Of a DNA stretch of 64,000 nt, positions 31,797-40,796 are shown one piece after another; within the stretch, counting starts at the first letter, position 1, and each line of letters begins with the position of its first letter. The position numbers and the translations under genes were made by a program. The stretch covers positions 76,078 through 140,077 of the forward strand of contig NZ_FOMI01000007.1 in NCBI RefSeq assembly GCF_900112595.1, read 5' to 3'. Origin of the DNA: Algibacter pectinivorans. Lineage in GTDB: Bacteria; Bacteroidota; Bacteroidia; Flavobacteriales; Flavobacteriaceae. The notes below the pieces were generated by a model. That model did not search any database. It saw only the letters and a list, made by a program, of their open reading frames with translations, and was not told where the DNA came from.

Positions 31797-34343
31797 ATGG
31801 ATGATAATTTTTCCCCAAGAGTAAAAAATGTAATTGCGTACAGCAAAGAAGAAGCATTGCGATTAGGCCATGATTTTATTGGTACTGAACATCTCATGCT
31901 TGGTCTTTTGCGCGATGGCGATGGCAAAGCAATAAATATTTTAAATGCTTTAGATATAGATTTAAATCATTTAAGACGAAAAGTTGAAATATTAAGTCCT
32001 GCAAACCCCAATATTATTATAGCTTCTAATCAAAAAAAGAATCTACACCTTACAAGGCAAGCAGAACGAGCTCTAAAAACCACTTTCTTAGAAGCTAAAT
32101 TATTTCAAAGCACCTCTATTAACACGGCGCATTTATTACTTTGTATTTTAAGAAACGAAAACGACCCCACTACCAAGCTTTTAAATAAGCTGAAAGTAGA
32201 TTACGATAATGTTAAAGAACAATTTAAACTTATGATTACAAACGACAACGACTATATAGAGCCTAAGTCTGAATTTCAAGATGACGACAATGCACCAGAA
32301 GAAGAATCTACCAAGGATAACATTTTTAATGCTCCAACAGGTAAGACGAATAAAAAGTCAAAAACTCCTGTTTTAGATAATTTTGGACGTGATTTAACAG
32401 CGATGGCTGAAGAAGGTAAACTTGACCCTGTTGTAGGTAGAGAAAAAGAAATACAACGCGTGTCTCAAGTTTTAAGTAGAAGAAAGAAAAACAACCCGCT
32501 TTTAATTGGAGAACCTGGAGTTGGTAAATCTGCCATAGCCGAAGGTTTAGCACTTAGAATTGTTAAGCGTAAAGTATCGCGTATATTATTTAACAAACGT
32601 GTTGTAACTCTAGATTTGGCAAGTTTAGTTGCCGGAACAAAATACAGAGGCCAGTTTGAAGAGCGCATGAAAGCCGTAATGAACGAGCTTGAAAAAAATG
32701 ATGATGTTATTTTATTTATTGATGAAATACACACCATTGTTGGTGCTGGAGGAGCCACAGGTAGCTTAGATGCTTCAAACATGTTTAAACCCGCTTTAGC
32801 AAGAGGCGAAATACAATGTATTGGTGCTACAACCTTAGATGAATACAGACAATATATCGAGAAGGATGGTGCTTTAGAGCGTCGTTTTCAAAAGGTTATT
32901 GTAGAACCTACATCGGTTGAAGAAACTATAGAGATTCTTAATAACATAAAAGGAAAATACGAAGAACATCATAATGTTGATTATACACCAGAAGCTATTG
33001 AAGCTTGTGTAAAATTAACCAACAGATACATGACCGAACGCTTTTTACCCGACAAAGCTATTGATGCTTTAGATGAAGCAGGGTCGCGCGTACACATAAC
33101 AAACATTGAAGTTCCTAAGCAAATTATTGAGTTTGAAAAACAACTTGAAGATATTAAGGAATTAAAAAATGCGGTGGTAAGAAAGCAAAAATACGAGGAG
33201 GCTGCAAAACTTAGAGATGATGAGAAACGCATTGAAAAGGATTTGGCTATAGCTCAAGAAAAATGGGAAGAAGACACCAAACAACATAGAGAAATTGTTA
33301 CTGAAGATAATGTAGCCGACGTTGTTTCAATGATGACAGGTGTACCTGTAAACAGAATTGCGCAAACCGAAATTAACAAATTAGCAGAATTACCCAACCT
33401 TATAAAAGGAAAAGTAATTGGTCAAGATGATGCGGTTGCCAAGGTTGTTAAAGCTATTCAACGTAACAGAGCTGGACTTAAAGACCCAAACAAGCCAATT
33501 GGTTCGTTTATATTTTTAGGACAAACAGGTGTTGGAAAAACGCAACTAGCAAAAGTACTATCTCGCGAATTATTTGATAGTGAAGATTCTCTAGTAAGAA
33601 TCGACATGAGTGAATACATGGAAAAATTCGCTATTTCTAGATTAATTGGAGCACCTCCAGGATACGTAGGCTACGAAGAAGGTGGACAATTAACCGAGAA
33701 AGTTAGAAGAAAACCTTACGCCGTAATTCTTTTAGATGAAATTGAAAAAGCACACCCAGATGTATTTAACATGCTACTTCAAGTGCTTGACGATGGCTAT
33801 TTAACAGATAGTTTAGGTAGAAAGATTGATTTTAGAAATACTATTATCATCATGACGTCTAACATTGGTGCACGTAAACTAAAAGATTTTGGTACCGGAA
33901 TTGGTTTTGGTACAGCGTCTCAAAAAGCACAAGAAGATGCCAATGCAAGAAGCGTTATTGAAAACGCCCTTAAAAAATCGTTTGCACCAGAATTCTTAAA
34001 TAGAATTGACGATGTTGTTGTATTTAATGCTTTAGAAAAAGAAGACATCAATAAAATTATTGATATTGAACTTGAAAAATTATTATTCAGAATTAAAGGA
34101 TTGGGCTACCTACTAACCCTTACTGAAGCTGCTAAAGATTACATAGCAGAAAAAGGTTTCGATAAGCAATATGGCGCAAGACCGCTTAAAAGAGCGATTC
34201 AAAAATATGTTGAAGATGCGTTAGCTGAAGAAATTGTAGCATCAAATCTACAAGAAGGAGACAAGATTAAAATTGATTTAACCAATGACTCTGATGAACT
34301 TGTAATATCTATTGAAAAAGCTGAAAAACCAGCCGAATCATAA
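31797..34343 (+). CDS. clpC: ClpC-type AAA+ unfoldase of the Clp protease
   Basis: This 848-residue protein unfolds proteins for ClpP degradation. In order it has a double N-domain (SKEEALRLGHDFIGTEHLMLG and a second repeat near 80-140), AAA module 1 with Walker A GEPGVGKSAIAEG near 236, a middle domain with the UVR motif KQKYEEAAKLRDDEKR near 460-478, and AAA module 2 with GQTGVGKTQLAK near 574 and the D2-small domain ending in PLKRAIQKYVEDALAEEI. The UVR motif separates ClpC from ClpB and ClpA. A C-terminal extension ending AEKPAES follows. It is a single-gene unit closed by a GNRA-loop terminator. Confidence 0.95.
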   Translation: MDDNFSPRVKNVIAYSKEEALRLGHDFIGTEHLMLGLLRDGDGKAINILNALDIDLNHLRRKVEILSPANPNIIIASNQKKNLHLTRQAERALKTTFLEAKLFQSTSINTAHLLLCILRNENDPTTKLLNKLKVDYDNVKEQFKLMITNDNDYIEPKSEFQDDDNAPEEESTKDNIFNAPTGKTNKKSKTPVLDNFGRDLTAMAEEGKLDPVVGREKEIQRVSQVLSRRKKNNPLLIGEPGVGKSAIAEGLALRIVKRKVSRILFNKRVVTLDLASLVAGTKYRGQFEERMKAVMNELEKNDDVILFIDEIHTIVGAGGATGSLDASNMFKPALARGEIQCIGATTLDEYRQYIEKDGALERRFQKVIVEPTSVEETIEILNNIKGKYEEHHNVDYTPEAIEACVKLTNRYMTERFLPDKAIDALDEAGSRVHITNIEVPKQIIEFEKQLEDIKELKNAVVRKQKYEEAAKLRDDEKRIEKDLAIAQEKWEEDTKQHREIVTEDNVADVVSMMTGVPVNRIAQTEINKLAELPNLIKGKVIGQDDAVAKVVKAIQRNRAGLKDPNKPIGSFIFLGQTGVGKTQLAKVLSRELFDSEDSLVRIDMSEYMEKFAISRLIGAPPGYVGYEEGGQLTEKVRRKPYAVILLDEIEKAHPDVFNMLLQVLDDGYLTDSLGRKIDFRNTIIIMTSNIGARKLKDFGTGIGFGTASQKAQEDANARSVIENALKKSFAPEFLNRIDDVVVFNALEKEDINKIIDIELEKLLFRIKGLGYLLTLTEAAKDYIAEKGFDKQYGARPLKRAIQKYVEDALAEEIVASNLQEGDKIKIDLTNDSDELVISIEKAEKPAES

Positions 34344-34361
34344 TATTAAAAAGCAAACATT

Positions 34362-34397
34362 AAAAAAAGCTCGAATGGAAACATTCGGGCTTTTTTT
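34362..34397. terminator. Terminator after clpC with GAAA tetraloop
   Basis: A nine-pair stem (GCTCGAATG with CATTCGGGC, one G-T pair) closes a GAAA loop, flanked by seven A and seven T. It follows the clpC stop by 18 bases and could also stop reading from the minus-strand side. Confidence 0.88.
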
Positions 34398-34500
34398 ATA
34401 CTTTATAAATACAATTAATATTAGTAAAAACTATACGCTTATATTTTTACATTAAACCGAGAAGCTCATAAAGGCCACTATCTAGCAAATCCATTTTATA

Positions 34501-35394
34501 TTACGGAATAATTTGCTCGGGTTCTTCTTGTAAATAATGCTCCGAATAAATTTTAGTAAAATGAGCCCCGTAAAATAAAATTAAGCTAGAATAAGACACC
34601 CATAGCATAACCAAAATAATAGCTCCAGCGGCACCGTATGTAGAACCTGGTTCCATTTCGCTAAAATATAATGCCAATAAATATTTCCCTAAAACAAACA
34701 AAACAGACGTAAGAGCAGCACCAATACGGACAGCACGCCATGGTATTCTGGCATTTGGCAGTATTTTAAACATAGTTGCAAAAAGCACATAGATCATTAA
34801 CAAGGAAAGAATCACATCTAAATAATAAACATAGTCAACAAAATCTATTGGTATATAATGTTTTAAATTTTCACCAAAAGCGCTTAAAGCCGACGTTAAT
34901 ACAAAACTAATTAAAAGCAAAAAGCCAATAACAAGAATAAACCCAAAGCTTTTAATTCTGCCAAAAACAGTCTCGATTAATCCATTTTTAAATCTTGGTT
35001 TTGCTTTCCATATTTTGTCTAAAACATTCTGGATTTGAAAAAACACTCCCGTAGAACCATAAATTAAAGTTCCAACGCCAATTAATGTAGTAAAAATTGA
35101 TGTTGAGGCTTCTCCTCTATCAACCATCATAAGTCTTATCGATTCTGCAGTCTGAGTTCCCAATGCTTTAGAAATTTGGGCTAACAATTCTCCTTGCACA
35201 ATCTCCTTGCCCCAAATAGAACCTACTAAATTCACTATAATTACCATTAATGCTGGTAAAGATAAAATAGCGTAATAGGCCACCACAGCACTTCTTTCAA
35301 AAGGATCACCGCTAAACCAAGATTTACCTGCCTTAATTATCAACTTAGGCAAATCAACAATTTTAAATTTGATTTTTACGTCTTGGGTTTTCAT
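34501..35394 (-). CDS. YihY/BrkB-family inner-membrane protein
   Basis: This 297-residue protein has six membrane helices (near residues 35-58, 100-120, 148-172, 185-208, 217-240 and 254-275) with family features FERSAVVAYYAILSLPAL and YGSTGVFFQIQNVLDKIWKA. The family was long mislabelled ribonuclease BN; its real role is unsettled, with transport suggested. The C-terminus is short and ends EEPEQIIP. It starts 10 bases after the stop of the MFS gene, so the two form an operon. There is no nuclease motif. Confidence 0.9.
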   Translation of the reverse strand: MKTQDVKIKFKIVDLPKLIIKAGKSWFSGDPFERSAVVAYYAILSLPALMVIIVNLVGSIWGKEIVQGELLAQISKALGTQTAESIRLMMVDRGEASTSIFTTLIGVGTLIYGSTGVFFQIQNVLDKIWKAKPRFKNGLIETVFGRIKSFGFILVIGFLLLISFVLTSALSAFGENLKHYIPIDFVDYVYYLDVILSLLMIYVLFATMFKILPNARIPWRAVRIGAALTSVLFVLGKYLLALYFSEMEPGSTYGAAGAIILVMLWVSYSSLILFYGAHFTKIYSEHYLQEEPEQIIP

Positions 35395-35404
35395 TTTAAA
35401 CTAT

Positions 35405-36760
35405 TTATTTAATACGCTCGTTAGGCACTCTAAAAAGTAAAATAATACCAGCTAAAAAGAAAACAAATAAAAACAAAATACCATTTCGCATACTACCAGT
35501 TAATTGGTCTATAAATGCAAAAATAACCATCCCTATAACAATCCCTATTTTTTCGGCAACATCATAAAAACTAAAATAAGACGTAGTGTCTTCCGTTTCT
35601 GGTAAAAATTTAGAATAAGTAGAACGTGCCAAGGCTTGTATTCCGCCCATTACTAAACCTACCAAACCAGCAGCAATATAAAATTCTGTAGGTGTATGCA
35701 TCGTATAAGCATAAAAACACAACCCCATCCATGTTATGTTAACAGCAATTAGGGTTTTAATATTTCCAAATTTTGATGACGCAATAGAGGTTAAAAACGC
35801 CCCTAAAATAGCAACCAACTGTATTATTAGAATACTACCTATTAGGCCAAATGTTTTGGCATCATCATCGCCCCACAAAATTTCTTCTTCTCCAAAATAA
35901 ACAGCTACCAACATAATGGTTTGTACCGCCATACTAAACACAAAAAAGGCATGCAAATAGCGTTTTAATCTTAAATTTTCGTTTAAATCGTTCCATACCA
36001 AACGTAATTCTTTAAAGCCGTTAAATATAATAGCCCTGGTAACTTTATGCCCGCTAGAAGTTCCTTTTGGCAACCAGTAAAAACTATACTGACTAAAGCC
36101 TATCCACCATAAGCCAACAAGTACAAATGAATAACGCATACCTACTTGTGCTGCAGATTCAATTACTTCGCCGTTTTCTGAAATTTTATCGGCAATAAAA
36201 AAAGTAGATGGATACATAACCATGGCTAAATTTAAAACCAATAGCAAAACACTGCCCAAATACCCTAACGAAAATCCTTTGGCGCTAATACTATCTTGTT
36301 GCTCTGAAAATGCTATATCTGGCAAATACGAATTATAAAACACCAAACTTCCCCAATATCCAATTAATCCCATAAAGTAAAACAGTAAGCTTAAATGAAT
36401 CTTATCTGGAGTAATATCAAACCAATATAAACCAATACAACCAGCACCACCAACATAGCAGAAAAATTTTAAGAAATTCTTTTTGTTTCCTACGTAATCG
36501 GCAATACCAGATAAAATGGGCGATGTAATGGCTACAACCAAAAATGTAAAAGCAGTAACAAAAGTTATAAGCGCTGTACTTTTAAACTCGAAACCAAATG
36601 CAAAAACTGTTTTAACTTCCGAAGTACTTTTAAGAAACAATGCCGAGTAAAAAATAGGAAATATAGACGACGCAATTGTTAGTGTGTACACAGAATTTGC
36701 CCAATCGTAAAAGGCCCAAGCATTTAATAACTTTTTACTTCCTTTCTCTAAAACTGCCAT
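35405..36760 (-). CDS. UMF1-type MFS transporter
   Basis: This 451-residue protein has 12 predicted membrane helices in two halves, beginning LLNAWAFYDWANSVYTLTIASS, the opening typical of the UMF1/Atg22-like group of the major facilitator superfamily. Other shared features are ISPILSGIADYVGNKKNFLK and the C-terminal-half GGIQALARSTYSKFLPETED. Transported substrates are not known for most members. The start ATG comes just after the T-run of a terminator for the upstream M48 gene, so it has its own promoter or depends on read-through. It is followed by the YihY gene at 10 bases. Confidence 0.9.
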   Translation of the reverse strand: MAVLEKGSKKLLNAWAFYDWANSVYTLTIASSIFPIFYSALFLKSTSEVKTVFAFGFEFKSTALITFVTAFTFLVVAITSPILSGIADYVGNKKNFLKFFCYVGGAGCIGLYWFDITPDKIHLSLLFYFMGLIGYWGSLVFYNSYLPDIAFSEQQDSISAKGFSLGYLGSVLLLVLNLAMVMYPSTFFIADKISENGEVIESAAQVGMRYSFVLVGLWWIGFSQYSFYWLPKGTSSGHKVTRAIIFNGFKELRLVWNDLNENLRLKRYLHAFFVFSMAVQTIMLVAVYFGEEEILWGDDDAKTFGLIGSILIIQLVAILGAFLTSIASSKFGNIKTLIAVNITWMGLCFYAYTMHTPTEFYIAAGLVGLVMGGIQALARSTYSKFLPETEDTTSYFSFYDVAEKIGIVIGMVIFAFIDQLTGSMRNGILFLFVFFLAGIILLFRVPNERIK

Positions 36761-36762
36761 AA

Positions 36763-36791
36763 TAAAAAAGCTGCCCTTTTATGAGCAGCTT
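36763..36791 (-). terminator. Terminator between the M48 protease and MFS genes
   Basis: On the minus strand AAGCTGC (36791-36785) pairs with GCAGCTT (36774-36768) around a ten-base loop, then a run of six T ends just before the MFS start codon. The closeness to the ATG suggests the hairpin could also affect MFS expression. Confidence 0.75.
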
Positions 36792-36827
36792 CGAAAATAA
36801 GCAAATATTTTATTTATATGGCTATTA

Positions 36828-37646
36828 CTAATTTCTAAATGTAGTAACGCCAAATTTCTTAGCCTCAGCTTTTGCATTTGGTGCCCAATTAGTAAGATTC
36901 GCAATTCTTGTATCGTTTGATGGATGCGTACTCATAAACTCTGCAGGCGCTTCTCCTCCACTATTCGCTTTCATACGTTTCCACAATTCGGCTGCTTCAT
37001 CTGGGTTATAACCAGCAATAGCCATTAAATAAATACCAATTTGATCGGACTCTGTTTCATGACTTCTACTAAAAGGTAACATAACACCTAACTGCGATCC
37101 AATACCGTAATATTGATTAAAAGCATTTCTTGCATTCTCATCTTTAATGGCAATATTTCCTGCTACAGCAATGCCTTGTTGTAAATATCCAGCACTCATA
37201 CGTTGCTGTCCGTGATTTGCTAAAGCGTGAGCTACCTCATGCCCCATAATAGCAGCAACACCAGCCTCATTTTCTGCTATTGGTAATATTCCTGTATAAA
37301 ATACAATTTTACCACCTGGCATACACCATGCATTTACAGTAGCATCATCTACTAAATTGTACTCCCATTTATAATCATTTAAATATCCTTCATTACCATT
37401 TGCATTTAACCAACGCTCGGCAGCAACTGCTATACGTTGTCCTACTCTTTTAATCATTTCGGCATCTTGGGTTCCTGTAATGACTTTGTTTTCGTTTAAA
37501 AACTGACTGTATTGAGAGAATGCAGTTGGGAATAACTGAGAGTTAGGCACTAATGCCATTGTTTTCTTTCCTGTAAAAGGATTTGTAGCGCAAGAAAACA
37601 CTAAAGCAGATAAAGCCATTATACAAAGGGTGTGTTTCATTTTCAT
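36828..37646 (-). CDS. M48-family metalloprotease lipoprotein
   Basis: This zinc protease has the HExxH site in MGHEVAHALANHGQQRM and the third ligand Glu in SRSHETESDQIGIYLMAIAGY. Both match peptidase family M48 (HtpX/Oma1-like, periplasmic LoiP/BepA group). The ATG at 37646 or the ATG at 37640 starts a lipoprotein signal ending ALVFSC, followed by ATNPFTGKK, a typical opening for this subgroup; the longer frame would start with TTG. At about 272 residues it consists of the protease domain only, without the TPR part found in BepA. Members degrade misfolded envelope proteins. It stands alone, closed by its own terminator. Confidence 0.92.
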   Translation of the reverse strand: MKMKHTLCIMALSALVFSCATNPFTGKKTMALVPNSQLFPTAFSQYSQFLNENKVITGTQDAEMIKRVGQRIAVAAERWLNANGNEGYLNDYKWEYNLVDDATVNAWCMPGGKIVFYTGILPIAENEAGVAAIMGHEVAHALANHGQQRMSAGYLQQGIAVAGNIAIKDENARNAFNQYYGIGSQLGVMLPFSRSHETESDQIGIYLMAIAGYNPDEAAELWKRMKANSGGEAPAEFMSTHPSNDTRIANLTNWAPNAKAEAKKFGVTTFRN

Positions 37647-37806
37647 AATTCGATGGTTTAATTTCAATTCTTAAAAATACGTAAAAAATGTATTGTTATT
37701 TTAATTGGACACTTAAATAATATATTTGTCACACATAAAAAATTAATCGTTCTTTTGTTATAATTTGATTTTTTTTTCGACCTAAGTAGCATAAAAATTT
37801 AAACAA

Positions 37807-38289
37807 ATGAACAAGATAATAATTGCTTTTGTCCTAGTATTATTTTTTAATTGCAACTCTGCGGCCCAAAAAAAAACAAACAACAAAGAAGAGCCTTTTA
37901 AAATAACCAAAACTGAAGCCGAGTGGAAAGCAGAACTAAGCGCTAAAGAATTTTATGTTTTAAGGCAAGCTGGTACAGAGCGTGCTTTTTCTAGCCCTTT
38001 AAACAAAAACGAAGTAGATGGTGTTTATGTTTGTAAAGGATGCGACACACCGTTATTTAAAAGTGATCACAAGTTTGATTCTGGTACAGGTTGGCCAAGT
38101 TTTGATAGAGAGATAAAAGGTCATGTTAGTTTTTCTACAGATTACAATTTAGGCTATGCCAGAACCGAAGAGCATTGTGCTACATGTGGCGGCCATTTAG
38201 GTCATGTTTTTAATGATGGCCCCAAACACACCACAGGTAAGCGTCATTGTATAAATGGGGTGTCGTTAAAATTTATTCCTAATAACTAA
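37807..38289 (+). CDS. msrB: Peptide-methionine (R)-S-oxide reductase, lipoprotein form
   Basis: This 160-residue enzyme reduces methionine-R-sulfoxide in oxidised proteins. Zinc-binding CKGC and CATCGGHLGHVF pairs are present, GTGWPSF is the substrate pocket and the catalytic Cys is in GKRHCINGVSLKF. The N-terminus is a lipoprotein signal (VLVLFFNCNSAAQ), so the enzyme repairs envelope proteins. A four-base leader motif is not visible, and there is no Shine-Dalgarno sequence. It stands divergent from the M48 gene; the next gene, a DinB-like protein, follows 89 bases later. Confidence 0.95.
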   Translation: MNKIIIAFVLVLFFNCNSAAQKKTNNKEEPFKITKTEAEWKAELSAKEFYVLRQAGTERAFSSPLNKNEVDGVYVCKGCDTPLFKSDHKFDSGTGWPSFDREIKGHVSFSTDYNLGYARTEEHCATCGGHLGHVFNDGPKHTTGKRHCINGVSLKFIPNN

Positions 38290-38378
38290 AAGTCAATAAG
38301 TGACTATATAATTTTTATAAAATTCTTGAAATGTATTAAAAGCTTGCTATTTAAAAATTGACGCTTTACCTTTATTAT

Positions 38379-38930
38379 ATGGAAAGTTATTTAGAGAGCG
38401 TAATTAAACAATTTGAGTATTACAAAAGCTTAGGCGATAAAACGTTTAAACAGTTAAGTTTTGATGATATGCTTTGGCAAAGTGATGAAGATGCCAATAG
38501 TATTGCTATACTTGTTAAGCACACGGCAGGCAATATGCGAAGCAGATGGACCAATTTTTTAACTGATGATGGCGAGAAAACCTGGCGAAACAGAGATGAT
38601 GAATTTGTTAGTGACTTTACTTCCGAAGTAGCTGTAATAGCTGCTTGGGAAAGCGGATGGTTTTGTTTATTTAACGCTATTAAAGCTTTAAAACCTGAGG
38701 ATTTAGAACGCATTATTTACATTAGAAACGGCGGACACACAGTTACAGAGGCCATAAACAGGCAACTAGCCCATTATGCTTACCACGTGGGACAAATTGT
38801 TTTTTTAGGAAAACTATTAAAAGGAAAGGCATGGAAATCGTTATCCATTCCAAAAGGTGATTCTGAAGTGTATAATAAGGACAAGTTTAATAATGATAAG
38901 GAACGCAAACATTTTACTGATGATCTTTAA
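38379..38930 (+). CDS. DinB-like DUF1572 protein
   Basis: I use the ATG at 38379 (183 residues) rather than an upstream TTG. The sequence MESYLESVIKQFEYYKSLGD, LVKHTAGNMRSRWTNFLTDD and LAHYAYHVGQIVFLGKLLKG shows the four-helix DinB fold with three metal-ligand His residues (KHTAG, AHYAYH). DUF1572 members are thought to be metal-dependent, possibly thiol transferases, but no reaction is proven. It has no signal peptide. It may be co-transcribed with msrB. Confidence 0.85.
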   Translation: MESYLESVIKQFEYYKSLGDKTFKQLSFDDMLWQSDEDANSIAILVKHTAGNMRSRWTNFLTDDGEKTWRNRDDEFVSDFTSEVAVIAAWESGWFCLFNAIKALKPEDLERIIYIRNGGHTVTEAINRQLAHYAYHVGQIVFLGKLLKGKAWKSLSIPKGDSEVYNKDKFNNDKERKHFTDDL

Positions 38931-39333
38931 ATAAGTCGCAGTATACAGTCGCAGTATGCCATTTGTTTGGTTATGGTGATAAGCTTTAATTCATAAAAAA
39001 AAGTTGCAAGTATTTTGTCTTGTGAAGATCTGGAGTCTTAGCATTATTTAAGAAGTTTACCAGACCTGCGAGGTTTTAAAAACCTTGTAGGTCTTATTAC
39101 TTACAATAAAACTAAATCTTAAAACCATTATTTAGTAAGTATGCCCAGCCATAAGAATTTAAGCCTATATTGAAGGTCTTTTTGTGTTATTACACCCCGG
39201 TCTGCCAACATGCAAATATGCAACACAAAAAAGCGACTGCTTAAATATTTATAGTCACGATTTCATATAATAAAAATATAAAGCGATGAGTAAAGCTTGA
39301 CCCGATTTTTCTTCGGGAATCGCCCAAAGAATT
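38931..39333. other. Gene-free stretch with a dispersed repeat
   Basis: These 403 bases hold no credible gene. They include the palindromic element at 39062-39094, listed separately. A short CCCGA/TCGGG hairpin lies at 39301-39317 just past the NDH-2 stop codon and may be a weak terminator for that gene. The segment 39120-39270 has patchy, non-coding sequence and may be decayed DNA. Confidence 0.6.
39062..39094. repeat. Dispersed palindromic repeat (REP-like)
   Basis: AGACCTGCGAGGTTTT pairs with AAAACCTTGTAGGTCT, giving a 33-base near-perfect hairpin with one or two mismatches. The sequence matches a short palindrome that I recall as frequent between genes in Bacteroidetes genomes. No function is established. 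Confidence 0.7.
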
Positions 39334-40617
39334 TTATACTTTATGTTTGTTTTTAAAGGGACGAATTATTAATCGGGCTTCCCTATCGAAACGGACATAA
39401 TTATACACCCAGTTTACAAACACCACCATTCGGTTTCTGAACCCTATTAGGAAAAACAGGTGCACGAACATCCAAACATACCAAGCAAATACGCCTTGAA
39501 ATTTCCATCGTTTTAAATCGACTACAGCTTTATTTCGTCCAATGGTTGCCATAGCACCTTTGTCGGTATAGCTAAAGGGGGTCATAGGTTGATTTTCAAT
39601 AAGTTTTAAAATATTATCGCCTAATTGGTCGCCTTGTTGTATGGCAGGTTGTGCCATCATTGGGAAACCATGCGGAAACTCATCACTTACCAAGCAAGCA
39701 ATATCGCCAATAGCAAATATGTGGTTGTAGCCTTTTACTTGGTTAAACTCGTTTACTAAAAGCCTGTTGCCACGACTAACAAGATCTTGCGCATCTAGAC
39801 CTTTTATGGTGGCTCCTTTTACACCTGCCGCCCAAACCAGAGTAGCAGTTTCAAAGGTTAAATCGGTATTTGTGGTAACCGTTTTACCATCGTAATTGGT
39901 TACTCTAACGTTTTTCCATACGTTAACACCTAGTTTTTCTAGAAAATCTTCGGCCTTTGCCGAGGCTTGGGCGCTCATACCCTTTAATATACAATTACTT
40001 GATTGCACGATATGAATTTGAGCCAAACGCGTATCTAAATCTGGATAGTCTTTTGGTAGAATGCCTTTTTTTATTTCGGCCAATGCACCGGCAAGTTCTA
40101 CGCCTGTTGGTCCGCCACCTACAATTACAAAATTCATTAAGGCATTACGCTCATTTAAATCTGAGGTTAACAGAGCATCTTCAAAATTTTCGAGAATTAA
40201 ACTTCTTAAATCCAAAGACTGCGGTATGGTTTTCATGGCCATACTGTGCTTTTCGACTTCGGTATTGCCAAAAAAATTTGTTGTAGAGCCCGAAGCCACT
40301 ACTAAATAATCGAACTTTAATTCACCTATATTGGTTTTTACCTTGTTTTTCTGCGTATCTATCTCCTCTACAATAGCCAATCGGAAATAAAAATTTGGAA
40401 AGTCTTTTAAAATTTTACGAATAGGATAAGCTATAGAGTCTGGCTCTAAACCACCTGTAGACACTTGATAGAGTAATGGCTGAAACGTGTGATAGTTGTT
40501 TTTATCCAAAAGTACAACTTGTACTTCTTGTTTCGATAATTTTTTTGCTAAAGCTACGCCAGCAAAACCGCCTCCAATAATTACAATGCGAGGAAAACTC
40601 GTTCTAGGTATGTTCAT
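39334..40617 (-). CDS. ndh: Type II NADH:quinone oxidoreductase (NDH-2)
   Basis: I use the ATG at 40617 (427 residues); the longer frame starts with TTG. The enzyme oxidises NADH and reduces quinone without pumping protons. The FAD-binding motif is IVIIGGGFAGVALAKKL and the NADH-binding motif is FVIVGGGPTGVELAGALAE. GDIACL binds FAD, and the C-terminal amphipathic membrane-anchoring segment is VWMFVHLFFLIGFRNRMVVF. The length is usual for the family. It is a single-gene unit, divergent from the lipoamide dehydrogenase gene. Confidence 0.93.
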   Translation of the reverse strand: MNIPRTSFPRIVIIGGGFAGVALAKKLSKQEVQVVLLDKNNYHTFQPLLYQVSTGGLEPDSIAYPIRKILKDFPNFYFRLAIVEEIDTQKNKVKTNIGELKFDYLVVASGSTTNFFGNTEVEKHSMAMKTIPQSLDLRSLILENFEDALLTSDLNERNALMNFVIVGGGPTGVELAGALAEIKKGILPKDYPDLDTRLAQIHIVQSSNCILKGMSAQASAKAEDFLEKLGVNVWKNVRVTNYDGKTVTTNTDLTFETATLVWAAGVKGATIKGLDAQDLVSRGNRLLVNEFNQVKGYNHIFAIGDIACLVSDEFPHGFPMMAQPAIQQGDQLGDNILKLIENQPMTPFSYTDKGAMATIGRNKAVVDLKRWKFQGVFAWYVWMFVHLFFLIGFRNRMVVFVNWVYNYVRFDREARLIIRPFKNKHKV

Positions 40618-40796
40618 AAATAAAAACTTGCAACGCAAAGGTAATAAAACAAGGATATATACTATTCCCTATTACAAGGCTATAAAACAACTATTATATA
40701 ATGGATATTACATAACATTTTTTTCAGGATTTAATAAGCTCTCTATTCTTTTTTAAAAATCGATTTCGTAAATTCGCAATCTAAACTTTTTAACAA

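Noticed and set aside
34501-35394. Ribonuclease BN
   Set aside because: The YihY family was mislabelled; the protein is a membrane protein without nuclease motifs.
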